From positions 1,015,594-1,079,593 of the forward strand of contig CAVZYN010000001.1 in NCBI GenBank assembly GCA_963779515.1: a stretch of 64,000 nt of DNA. Reading direction: 5' to 3'. The notes under the pieces are model-generated. The model saw only the letters and a program-made list of their open reading frames with translations, had not been told where the DNA came from and ran no database searches. Shown here piece by piece: positions 7,997 through 16,591 of the stretch. How positions within the stretch are numbered: position 1 is the first letter of the stretch; each line of letters opens with the position of its first letter. Made by a program: the position numbers and the translations under genes. Source of the DNA: CAVZYN01 sp963779515. Lineage in GTDB: Bacteria; Pseudomonadota; Alphaproteobacteria; Rhizobiales; Hyphomicrobiaceae.

Positions 7997-9913
7997 TCAG
8001 AAGGCTTTGCGGGTCTCGGGCCGATGCCTATTCGCTGGCACGAAACCTGACCGGCTCGCTTCGCGCGGCTGGCGCACCCAGACCTCTCGATTGGGATGCA
8101 AACCGCCGCCACGCGTGGCGGGCACGGCGTTCAGGCGCGCACGGTGGAGCAACCGCGTATCCGCCTCGCCGCAGTTGGGATGGATGCCGCCGTTGTTCGC
8201 CACCACTCTGTCCCACGCCGCCTTACGCTTGGCGAGGACCGCCGGTTGCAGCAACGCCGCGCAGTTGAGCTCGTTGGTGTTGAGATCGGCGATGATCTCA
8301 TCGCCGTCCTCGATGAAGGCGATCGGACCACCCAGCGCGGCCTCGGGGCCGACGTGGCCGATGACGAGGCCGACGGAGCCGCCGGAGAAGCGCGCATCCG
8401 TCATCAGCGCGACGGTGATGCCGCGCTCCCGGCAGAGCGTCGTGATGCGTGACGTTGGATCGAGCATTTCGGGCATGCCAGGCGCGCCGCTCGGGCCCTC
8501 GTAGCGCACGATGATCATGTCATTGTTTTGGAAACGCTCGGGCGACGTGTCGAGCGCCGCGATCAGCTCCTGTTCGCCCTCGAACACGCACGCCTTGCCG
8601 CGGAACACGTTGTTCTCGAGCCCGCCTTCGTAAATTTGCGCCTTGGTGCGGGGGCCTTTGTTGTCGAGTCCGGTCTCTACGCCGGCGAGCTTGAGCACTG
8701 CGGAATAGTCCGGCGATAGGTTGCCGCCGAGCACGCGCAGCCCGCCCGTCGGCTTGTAGGGCTTAGCAACCGGATAGACGACCTTACCGTCGGCCGGCTT
8801 GGCGCCGAGGCGCTTGACCTGCGCCGCGAGCGTCTCGCCTGTGCATGTCATCACGTCGCCGTTGAGAAGCCCCGCCTCGAGCAACTCGCGGACGATCACT
8901 TGCACGCCGCCGACGTCGTCGATGTCGATCATCGAGTACTTGCCATAGGGCCGCGCATCCGTGAGCACCGGAACAACATGCTGCGAGAGATGATTGAACT
9001 CCTCCGGCGTCATGACCTCCTTCCAGAAATCGCCGTAGCCGGCGGCGCGCGCGATCTCCGGCGCGTGCAGCGTCACGTTGGTCGACCCACCGATGGCCAT
9101 CGAGACGATCATGGCGTTGCGGAGTGAATCGCGCACGACGATGTCGCGCGGCTTCAGACCTTTCGCGATCAAATGCGAGAGGTGTTGGACCAATTCCGCT
9201 GGGAACTCCTTCAGGCGGCGCGGGTCGTCCGACGGCGGCGCCACCATATGCAACGGTTGCATGCCGACAACACCGATGAAGGTCTGCATGGTGTTGTAAG
9301 TGAACATGCCGCCGCAGCTTCCAAAGCCCGGGCAGGCATGACACGCAATGTGGTGGCGATGCTCGCGATCAGGGTGGCCTGCGACCTGATAGGCGCTGAC
9401 GATGTCGAGCTTTTCGCCGGTTTTCGGATCGGTGCCCGGGCGGATCGGGCCATCCGACATGATGATCGCTGGCTCGTTGTGTTCGAGCAGCGCCGCGAGC
9501 GTTCCGACCGGGGGCTTGTCGCAGGCAACGACGGCAATGGTGCCTGCCAGGCCCGTGGCGCTCAGATGTTCGCACAGCGCATCGTGTGTCACCTCGCGCC
9601 CGATCAGCGAGTAGCGCATTTCGCGCGTCCCGTTGCGGATGCCGTCGGAGGTCGCGATCGTATACTCTGGCTGGACGAGCCGCAGTTTCAGCTGCCCGGC
9701 TTGTTTGCCGATCCGTGCCTTGAGACTGGCATGGATTGCGTCGACCTTTGCGGCAACGCCCAGATAGCACTGGCTGTCGCCCTTGGTGCCGACCACGCCG
9801 ACGGACGGCTCGTGAATGAGGTCAGTATCCGTTCCCAGTTCGCGCGCAAGCCCAATCGTCTGGGTGTTGCGGCCGGGATGGTGATCGATGATGACGACGC
9901 TTGATTTTTTCAC
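7997..9913 (-). CDS. IlvD/Edd-family dehydratase
   Basis: 638 aa from GTG 9913, preceded by AAGGAG at 8 nt. The core motifs of Fe-S dehydratases are present: a first Cys in TKGDSQCYLG, a second in VVACDKPPVG, HACPGFGSCGGMFTYNTM with the third, IGGSTNVTLHAPEIA, and the C-terminal DARFSGGSVG. It should dehydrate a 2,3-dihydroxy or sugar acid to a 2-keto acid. The first Cys context differs from classic IlvD, so a sugar-acid substrate or a paralogue is more likely than the branched-chain biosynthetic enzyme. It is the last gene of the minus-strand run, 116 bp after the GlpD-like gene. Confidence 0.85.
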   Translation of the reverse strand: MKKSSVVIIDHHPGRNTQTIGLARELGTDTDLIHEPSVGVVGTKGDSQCYLGVAAKVDAIHASLKARIGKQAGQLKLRLVQPEYTIATSDGIRNGTREMRYSLIGREVTHDALCEHLSATGLAGTIAVVACDKPPVGTLAALLEHNEPAIIMSDGPIRPGTDPKTGEKLDIVSAYQVAGHPDREHRHHIACHACPGFGSCGGMFTYNTMQTFIGVVGMQPLHMVAPPSDDPRRLKEFPAELVQHLSHLIAKGLKPRDIVVRDSLRNAMIVSMAIGGSTNVTLHAPEIARAAGYGDFWKEVMTPEEFNHLSQHVVPVLTDARPYGKYSMIDIDDVGGVQVIVRELLEAGLLNGDVMTCTGETLAAQVKRLGAKPADGKVVYPVAKPYKPTGGLRVLGGNLSPDYSAVLKLAGVETGLDNKGPRTKAQIYEGGLENNVFRGKACVFEGEQELIAALDTSPERFQNNDMIIVRYEGPSGAPGMPEMLDPTSRITTLCRERGITVALMTDARFSGGSVGLVIGHVGPEAALGGPIAFIEDGDEIIADLNTNELNCAALLQPAVLAKRKAAWDRVVANNGGIHPNCGEADTRLLHRARLNAVPATRGGGLHPNREVWVRQPREASRSGFVPANRHRPETRKAF

Positions 9914-10029
9914 GAGCGGCTCCTTGCAACGCGGCAGTCCAGAGATTTTGCGTACCTGAAACCACCGCCGCGTGTCCAGACCGGACCTGGGACGCAGAGC
10001 AGCCTTTCCGTACCGTCGGGCTGCCGCGC

Positions 10030-11661
10030 TCAGGGCGTCTGGGCGGTGACGGGATGCGCGGCGGGCGCCGATGTGGCCTCAGCTTCACCGGACATCCAGG
10101 CGTCGAGGGCGGCGATTTCGGCGGGCGCCAGGCGCAGGCCGAGTTTCGAGCGGCGCCAGACGATGTCGTCGGCCGATCGCGCCCATTCGTGCGCCATCAG
10201 GTAGCGCACCTCGGCGGCCGTCAGCGTCCCGCCGAATGCTTGGCCAAGGTCCGCCTGGCTCTGCGCGGGTCCGAGGATGGCCCACGCGCGCGTGCCATAG
10301 GCAGCGATCAACCGGCGGCCATGGTTGGCCAGCAAAAACGGATAGTCCGCCAGCAGCTTTTTCTCGAGTGCCTCATGCGTGCCGGCGGCAAAATCTCCGC
10401 CGGGCAGCGGCGCGGTCCCTGTCCAACCCACTTTTGCCGCGACCGACCCGGCTGCGGCGGGCAGATGCGGCGTGAGCCGTTCGAGCGCTTCTTCGGCGAG
10501 CCGGCGGTAGGTGGTGATCTTGCCGCCGAAAATCGACAGCAGCGGCGCGCGCCCGGCGCCGGCATCAAGTTCGAACACATAATCGCGCGTGGCGGCTTTG
10601 GCTTCGCTTGCGCCGTCATCATAGAGCGGGCGCACGCCCGAGTAGCTCCACACCACGTGGCTCGGCAGCACGGCCTTGCTGAAATCCTTGCTGACGGCCT
10701 CGCACAGGTAAGCGATCTCCTCCTCGGTGGCGCGCACATTCGCGGGATCGCCGGTGTAGTCACGATCCGTGGTTCCGATCAGCGTGAATTCACCCTGGTA
10801 GGGAATCGCGAAGACGATCCGCCCGTCAGGGTTCTGCAGGATATAGGCGCGGTCATGGTCGAAGATCCGGCGAACGACAATGTGAGAGCCCTGCACGAGC
10901 CGCACCTTGGCTCTTGTATTGACGCCCGCGCCGTGCGCCAACACCTGCTCGACCCACGGCCCGGCAGCATTGACGAGTGTTCGCGCGCGGATCGTCTTCT
11001 GCCGCCGCGTGACCTGATCCTCGACGGTGAGGTCAAAGACCTCTCCATTGCGCACTGCTGTGACGGCGCGGGTGCGCGTTTCGATCACGGCGCCATGGTC
11101 TCGCGCGTCCATGGCATTGAGCGCGACCAATCGCGCGTCATCGACAAAGCAATCCGAATACTCGAACCCAGTGGTGAAGGCGCCGCGCTTCAGCGGTTGG
11201 CCTAAGTCATCGGTCGCGAGTGTGACGCGCCGCGTTCCGGGCAATTTCTTGCGGCCACCGAGGGTATCGTAGAGGAACAGACCGAGCCGTAGCAGCCACG
11301 CGGGCCGGAGCCCCTTGCGATGTGGCAGCACGAAACGGAGCGGGCGGATCACATGCGGCGCGATGCCCCAGAGCACCTCGCGTTCGATCAGGGCTTCGCG
11401 CACCAGCCGGAATTCGTAGTGCTCCAGATAACGCAGGCCGCCATGGATCAGCTTCGTCGACCACGACGATGTTCCGCTGGCGAGATCGTTCATTTCACAG
11501 AGGTACACCGACAGACCGCGGCCTGCGGCGTCGCGGGCAATGCCGCAGCCATTGATGCCGCCACCGATAATGGCGATATCGACGATCCGATCCAGTGTCT
11601 GCTCCCGTGCTGGCGATAACGTCCAGATTGCACGAATCCGATTGTTCTCGCGAAAACGCAA
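10030..11661 (-). CDS. glpD: FAD-dependent glycerol-3-phosphate dehydrogenase
   Basis: About 540 aa. The FAD-binding motif IIGGGINGCGIARDAAGRG lies near residue 30, followed by the GlpD signature ASGTSSWSTKLIHGGLRYLE. Further on are the conserved LIGTTDRDYTGDP and the C-terminal region typical of the family. It oxidises glycerol 3-phosphate to dihydroxyacetone phosphate and feeds electrons to quinone at the membrane. The only in-frame start available upstream of the FAD motif is TTG at 11661, 9 bp after the TRAP permease stop, so it is probably translationally coupled. The exact start is uncertain. Confidence 0.9.
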   Translation of the reverse strand: MRFRENNRIRAIWTLSPAREQTLDRIVDIAIIGGGINGCGIARDAAGRGLSVYLCEMNDLASGTSSWSTKLIHGGLRYLEHYEFRLVREALIEREVLWGIAPHVIRPLRFVLPHRKGLRPAWLLRLGLFLYDTLGGRKKLPGTRRVTLATDDLGQPLKRGAFTTGFEYSDCFVDDARLVALNAMDARDHGAVIETRTRAVTAVRNGEVFDLTVEDQVTRRQKTIRARTLVNAAGPWVEQVLAHGAGVNTRAKVRLVQGSHIVVRRIFDHDRAYILQNPDGRIVFAIPYQGEFTLIGTTDRDYTGDPANVRATEEEIAYLCEAVSKDFSKAVLPSHVVWSYSGVRPLYDDGASEAKAATRDYVFELDAGAGRAPLLSIFGGKITTYRRLAEEALERLTPHLPAAAGSVAAKVGWTGTAPLPGGDFAAGTHEALEKKLLADYPFLLANHGRRLIAAYGTRAWAILGPAQSQADLGQAFGGTLTAAEVRYLMAHEWARSADDIVWRRSKLGLRLAPAEIAALDAWMSGEAEATSAPAAHPVTAQTP

Positions 11662-11670
11662 CCGGTTAAA

Positions 11671-13854
11671 CTATGACCGCCCGGCCAGATGAGCCGCGGC
11701 AACTCCGCGCGCCGCCCACTGCGTCATCACGGCCGGAATCAACAGCGCGAGCCCGACCAGCGTCGCAGTCCGGCTTGGCGCCATCATCAGAACGCCGCCG
11801 ATCAGAAACAAGGCGCGCTCCCACTTGGCCATGGGCGCGAACAGATAGCCGGTCAGCCCCGCCGCCAGCACGATGACCCCCATGGCGCAGCTGACCGTGA
11901 TCTCGATGAAATCCGGCCAATTGAAGCCCTTTGTCACGATCAGCATGGCGGGACCGTAGACGAACACGAACGGCACCAGCGCTTTGGCGAGACCGAGCCG
12001 GAACGCCGTGTTGCCGGTCTTGAAGGGGTCGGCACCCGCCATGCTTGCAGCGGCATAGGCTGCCAGCGCCACGGGCGGCGTGATATCGGCGAGCACGCCA
12101 TAGTAGAAGACGAAGAAGTGCGCGACGATCGGCTCGACGCCGAGGACACCGAGCGCGGGCGCCGCCACCGTCACCATGATGATGTAGTTCGCAGTCGTCG
12201 GCACACCGCAGCCGAGCAGGATGCAGACGATCGCCGTCATCACGAGGGTGTAGAACAGCGTCAGCGCCTTGGCGTCGAACAGCCAGATGGGCAGGATCGA
12301 TCCGGTCCACATCGACAGCGTTGCGGCGAAGGACGTGACAATATTCGAGATCTTGAAGCCGACACCCGTCAGCGTCACGACGCCGACGATGATGCCGACC
12401 GTTGCTGCCGCCGCGCCCACCGCGATCGCATACTTCGCGCCGACGACGAACGCGTCCGCGAGATCGGCAAGCGCCGGCCGCCACTCAGGATCGCGCGCCA
12501 GAAAGCCTGCGCAGACCGCGATGCATGCAACCAGCAACGCAATCGTCGCCGGACCAGCCGACAGCAAGCCAAAGACGTTGGCAATGATGAGTACCGCCAG
12601 CAAACCGACCGCGACAACGCCACTTCGTTGCGTCAAGCCAACAACGATGCAGGCCGTGATACCCCAGAACGCCGCGAGATACGGCGTGTAGCCGGAGAAC
12701 AGCACCATCAGCAGCACGAACAGTGGGATCGCAGTCGGCCAATCACGCGCCAGCACATCGCGCGGGCGCGGCAGTTCATGCGCCGGCAGGCCCTTCATGC
12801 CGTTTTTCTTGGCCTCGAAATGCACCTGCCAGAACACGCCGAAAAAATGCATGAAGGCGGGAATGATCGCGGCGAGAATGATCTCTTGATAGGGCCGGTT
12901 CAGGAACTCGACCATCAGGAAGGCCGCCGCCCCCATGATCGGCGGCGTGATCTGGCCACCGGTCGAAGCGGTGCTCTCGACTGCTGCCGCGAAGTGCCGC
13001 GGATAGCCGAGCCGCATCATCGCCGGAATCGTCAGCGAGCCGACCGTGACGGTGTTGGCGATCGAGGAGCCCGAAATCATGCCGAACATCGCCGAGCCGA
13101 AAATCGACACTTTCGCAGGACCGCCCGCATAGCGCCCCGTTAGCGCATTTGCGAGTTGGATGAAAAGCCGGCCGAGACCGATGCGCGTCGCTAGCACGCC
13201 AAACAGCACGTAGTGGAACACATAGGTCGCGACCACGCCCAGCGCCACGCCGTAGATGCCTTGGCTGGTCAGATACAGGTGATCGACAAGGCCTTTCCAC
13301 GTCGTGCCCGGATGCACCAGAATGCCCGGCATCGACCGGCCGTACAGCGCATAGAGCATGGTCGCGACGGCAATTATCGGCAGCGGCCAGCCGACCGAGC
13401 GGCGCGTCGCTTCCAGCACCACGATCAAGGCGATGGAGCCCATGATCCAGTCGATCGGCGCCGGGTTGCCGACCTTGAACGCGAGGTCGTCGAAGATCCA
13501 TGGCACATAGAGCGCCGAAACCACGGCGCCGAGCGAAAGCAGCCAATCGTGGAGGCCGATCCCGAGTGGGCGCAGCGGACTTGCTTTGGGATTCGCCGGG
13601 CCGCCGCCGCGCCAGGAAAACACGAGAAAAATGAGCCCCAACACGAACGCCATGTGGATGCCACGGTGCGTGGTCTCGCGCAGCAGTCCGAAGCCGGCAG
13701 TGTAGTAGTGAAACAGCGACAGGGCGATGAGCAACGCCGCGACGATCCAGGCCGCGGTCGGCAGCAGCGGCCGAAAGCGGACTTCGGGATCGAGTTCCTC
13801 TTCGAGTTTCTGGATCTCGGCGGCAGATTTGCCAACGCCGGTGTCGATGGTCAT
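11671..13854 (-). CDS. TRAP transporter fused small/large permease (TAXI type)
   Basis: 727 aa, highly hydrophobic, matching the length of DctQM fusion permeases (4-TM plus 12-TM parts). The DctM part shows GSAMFGMISGSSIANTVTVGS and ESTASTGGQITPPIMGAAAF, both hallmarks of the family. It should import an organic anion or onium solute, driven by an ion gradient, from a TAXI-type periplasmic receptor; that receptor gene lies just upstream (13901-14867). The intergenic gap contains a perfect 12-bp hairpin. The first 35 residues are a charged cytoplasmic extension. Confidence 0.92.
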   Translation of the reverse strand: MTIDTGVGKSAAEIQKLEEELDPEVRFRPLLPTAAWIVAALLIALSLFHYYTAGFGLLRETTHRGIHMAFVLGLIFLVFSWRGGGPANPKASPLRPLGIGLHDWLLSLGAVVSALYVPWIFDDLAFKVGNPAPIDWIMGSIALIVVLEATRRSVGWPLPIIAVATMLYALYGRSMPGILVHPGTTWKGLVDHLYLTSQGIYGVALGVVATYVFHYVLFGVLATRIGLGRLFIQLANALTGRYAGGPAKVSIFGSAMFGMISGSSIANTVTVGSLTIPAMMRLGYPRHFAAAVESTASTGGQITPPIMGAAAFLMVEFLNRPYQEIILAAIIPAFMHFFGVFWQVHFEAKKNGMKGLPAHELPRPRDVLARDWPTAIPLFVLLMVLFSGYTPYLAAFWGITACIVVGLTQRSGVVAVGLLAVLIIANVFGLLSAGPATIALLVACIAVCAGFLARDPEWRPALADLADAFVVGAKYAIAVGAAAATVGIIVGVVTLTGVGFKISNIVTSFAATLSMWTGSILPIWLFDAKALTLFYTLVMTAIVCILLGCGVPTTANYIIMVTVAAPALGVLGVEPIVAHFFVFYYGVLADITPPVALAAYAAASMAGADPFKTGNTAFRLGLAKALVPFVFVYGPAMLIVTKGFNWPDFIEITVSCAMGVIVLAAGLTGYLFAPMAKWERALFLIGGVLMMAPSRTATLVGLALLIPAVMTQWAARGVAAAHLAGRS

Positions 13855-13867
13855 GGCGACTCGCGGT

Positions 13868-13894
13868 GGGGTCAGACCCAGCGGGTCTGACCCC
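13868..13894. repeat. perfect 12-bp hairpin repeat between receptor and permease genes
   Basis: GGGGTCAGACCC (13868-13879), a 3-nt loop, then GGGTCTGACCCC (13883-13894). This is one member of a family also found at 29165, 29249, 29601 and 30833. In the transcript it forms a strong stem without a T-run, so it could attenuate or protect the upstream receptor mRNA and alter the receptor-to-permease ratio. Confidence 0.9.
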
Positions 13895-13900
13895 TCGTTG

Positions 13901-14867
13901 TTACTTCAGCAAACCGGCTTCCTTGTAGAACTTCTCAGCACCCGGATGCAGCGGGATGCCGAGGCCCGAGAGCGCCGTTTTGGCTTGGATCGCCTTACCT
14001 TTGGCATGACCGGCATCGAGCACAGCGCGCGTCTTGTCGTTCCAGACCGCCTTGGTGATCGCGTACACGAGATCAGCCGAGACCTTGGCGCTCGTCACCC
14101 ACTGGGCGCCGACCGACACCGTCTTGACGCCTTTGACATCCTTGTAGGCGCCGTCCGGGATACTGTCCTCGGCGAAGAACTTGAAGCTCGCACGGATTTT
14201 TTCGGCTTCGGCGCCCTCGATGGGGAGTAGTTCGACACCCGTGGTGGTCGCGAGTTCGGTCACGGCAGCCAAGTGGAAAACCGCCAGTGATGAAGAACGC
14301 ATCGACACCGCCGTCCTTCAGTTTTTCAGCCGCCGGACCCGGCTTCAGGTTCTCGGCCTTGTAATCGCCGTCTTTGATACCGTAGGCCGCCAAAATGGCC
14401 TTTGCGTTGACGAGCGAGCCGGACCCTGGTTCGTCGATCGAGATGCGCTTGCCCTTGAGGTCGGCGATCGACTTCACGTTGAGGCCCTTCTTGACCACGA
14501 CGTGCACAGTCTCGGGATAGAGGTTGGCAATCGCGCGCAGATCCTCGACCTTGGGCTTGCCCTCGTAGATGCCGGTGCCGGTGAAGGCCCACGAGGCAAC
14601 GTCCGACTGCGAGAATCCGCTTTCGGCGGCCCCCGAGGCAATCGCGTTGACGTTGGCGACGGAACCGTTGGTCGCCTGTGCGGTCGCCACGATCTTGTCA
14701 GTCGAGACCGCGTTGGCAATGATGCCGCCGATCGGATAGTACGTACCTGCCGTGCCGCCCGTGCCGATACGGAAGAATTGCTTGTCTTGCGCCAGGGCAC
14801 CCGCCGCAAGGGCGGTTAGTCCGAGCGCTACAGCCGCGCCGGCACGAGCCAGTGTTTTCAAGTCCAT
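13901..14867 (-). pseudogene. TAXI-family TRAP receptor, single frameshift
   Basis: ATG at 14867 opens a signal peptide ending in ALAQ, then FRIGTGGTAGTYYPIGG, the TAXI signature that binds the ligand carboxylate. The frame is clean to GGVDAFFITGGFPL. There one extra base near 14271 (RC reads CCACTTGGCTGCC, where CCACTGGCTGCC would continue) shifts it. The second frame then continues with ATTTGVELLPIEG to the normal end at 13901. The corrected length would be 321 aa, normal for the family. It is either a recent null mutation or a one-base assembly error; the intact permease downstream favours error or a very young lesion. Confidence 0.85.
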
Positions 14868-15008
14868 TTAGGTGTACCTCTCGATTGTATTGTCAGTGAT
14901 GCTGCGGCCACGGAGGGCATAGCAAGGCCTCGAGGCGCATTGGCTACGTGCTTACGCGATCACCCGTCGCGGTTCCACTGTTTCCACAATTCCTCCCTGA
15001 GGCCCCCC

Positions 15009-16556
15009 TCAACCCAATCCCTTGGCGGCGATTTCCTCGCGGCGCTTGGCGATGTAGGCGTCGATGGCTTCGAGCCGTGCCGGATCGAGGGGCGGCGCCT
15101 GATAGTGTTCCAGCATGCGCTTCCAGATGGTGTTGGCGCGTTGCGTGGCGTCGGGTTTGCCGGCCTCGACCCAACTTTCGAAGTTACGCGTATCCGTAAT
15201 CATACCGCGATGGAAGGCGGTCTCGAAGCGCGCCATGGTGTGGTCGGCGCCGAAGAAATGCCCGCCGGGCGGGATCGCCTTGATGGCCTCGAACGCAAGT
15301 GTGTCGTCGCTGACCTCGAGCGGCGTCAGCCAGGCGCGCATCGTCTCCAGCATCTCGGCATCGATGATGACCTTCTCGAGGCTCGCGGAAAGCCCGCCTT
15401 CGATCCAGCCGGTGCCGTGGTGCATCATGTTGGTGTGCGACATGAAACACGCCCAGATCGACATGGCGCTTTCCCACGTCGCCTGCGCATCGACGGCGTT
15501 GGACGCATTTACGTTGCTGGCGCGATATGGGAGTTTGTAGCGGCGTGCGAGTTGTCCGCCGATGAGCGTGGTGCGCACGTATTCCGGTGTGCCAAACATC
15601 GGCGCCCCGGAGCGCATATCGACGTTTGACGTGAAGCCACCGTAGAGGCATGGCGTACCTGGCGCGACCATCTGCGTGAAAGCAATGACGCCCAGCGCCT
15701 CTGCATGCTGCTGCGCCAGCGCGCCCGCCAGCGTGATCGGCGCCATAGCGCCGGCAAGTGTAAACGGCGTAACGCACACCGCCTGCCCGTTCTCGGCGAG
15801 TTCCATCAGGCCGCCAATCAGCTCCTTGTCGACGCGGCGCGGCGAGTTGGTGTTGGTGATCGTATAGGTCGAGGGCTCGCGCATCAGTTGTTCACGCGAG
15901 ACGCCGCGCGCGATCGCGACGATCTCCAGCGCGTCCTTGATGCGATCGCGGCCGATGCCGCGCGCGCCGAACACCTTGTCCGTCAACGTCACCTGGGCGC
16001 GATGCATATCGAGATGCCGCGTCGGCACAGGGAGATCTTGCGCCTCGACGATGGTGCCGCCCGCAAAATGATGGCAGTTGATCGCCTGCGCCAATTTTAT
16101 CATGTTGACTTGATCGGCGAACGTGCCGGGTCGGCGGCCGTTGTCGAGGTCGGAGATATGTGGCGTACCGCCGGTGGTATGCACATTGATGTAGTTGCCG
16201 CCGACGATCAGATTACGTTCCGGATTGCGCGCATGCAGCGTGAACATGCTCGGCGCCTTGGCGACGTATTGTTTGACGAGGCCGCGATCCATGGTGACGA
16301 GGCCCGTTGCGCGATCGGCGACCACCGCGCCGTGCTTTTCGAGGATCGCAATCGCCTCGGCGCTCATGAACTCGAGGCCGAGTTCCTCCAGAACGCGAAA
16401 TGCCACGTGCTCGATGCGATCAAGCGCGCCGGCGTCAAGCAGCTCCAGCGGCGGCAGCGGATTACGCCAAAGGCCCCACGGTGGCTGCGGCACCGCGGAC
16501 GTGCCCTCCGCGCGCCGTCGCGCCCTGCGCTCAACCGCGCCTCGTTCCGTGCTCAT
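15009..16556 (-). CDS. MttB-family (trimethylamine methyltransferase-like) protein, non-pyrrolysine
   Basis: 515 aa from ATG 16556. The TIM-barrel MttB family is recognised from VLEELGLEFMSAEAIAIL, the GGTPHISDLDNGRRP segment, NTNSPRRVDKEL, and the region around FTQMVAPGTPCLYGGFTSN. The frame has no internal TAG, so it lacks the pyrrolysine of true MttB, like the MtgB-type enzymes that demethylate glycine betaine and related quaternary amines. Such enzymes pass the methyl group to a corrinoid protein, but no corrinoid protein gene is seen in this window. It lies 35 bp downstream of the DddP-like gene, which suggests a shared methylated substrate. Confidence 0.88.
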   Translation of the reverse strand: MSTERGAVERRARRRAEGTSAVPQPPWGLWRNPLPPLELLDAGALDRIEHVAFRVLEELGLEFMSAEAIAILEKHGAVVADRATGLVTMDRGLVKQYVAKAPSMFTLHARNPERNLIVGGNYINVHTTGGTPHISDLDNGRRPGTFADQVNMIKLAQAINCHHFAGGTIVEAQDLPVPTRHLDMHRAQVTLTDKVFGARGIGRDRIKDALEIVAIARGVSREQLMREPSTYTITNTNSPRRVDKELIGGLMELAENGQAVCVTPFTLAGAMAPITLAGALAQQHAEALGVIAFTQMVAPGTPCLYGGFTSNVDMRSGAPMFGTPEYVRTTLIGGQLARRYKLPYRASNVNASNAVDAQATWESAMSIWACFMSHTNMMHHGTGWIEGGLSASLEKVIIDAEMLETMRAWLTPLEVSDDTLAFEAIKAIPPGGHFFGADHTMARFETAFHRGMITDTRNFESWVEAGKPDATQRANTIWKRMLEHYQAPPLDPARLEAIDAYIAKRREEIAAKGLG

Positions 16557-16591
16557 GACCGGCCTCTAAACGTCTACTACGAATGAACGTA

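Noticed and set aside
11689..13143. 484-codon frame antisense to the TRAP permease
   Set aside because: Arg/His/Asp-rich composition typical of the reverse complement of a hydrophobic GC-rich gene.
15009..16556. True pyrrolysine MttB
   Set aside because: No in-frame TAG is present, so it is a non-pyrrolysine family member.
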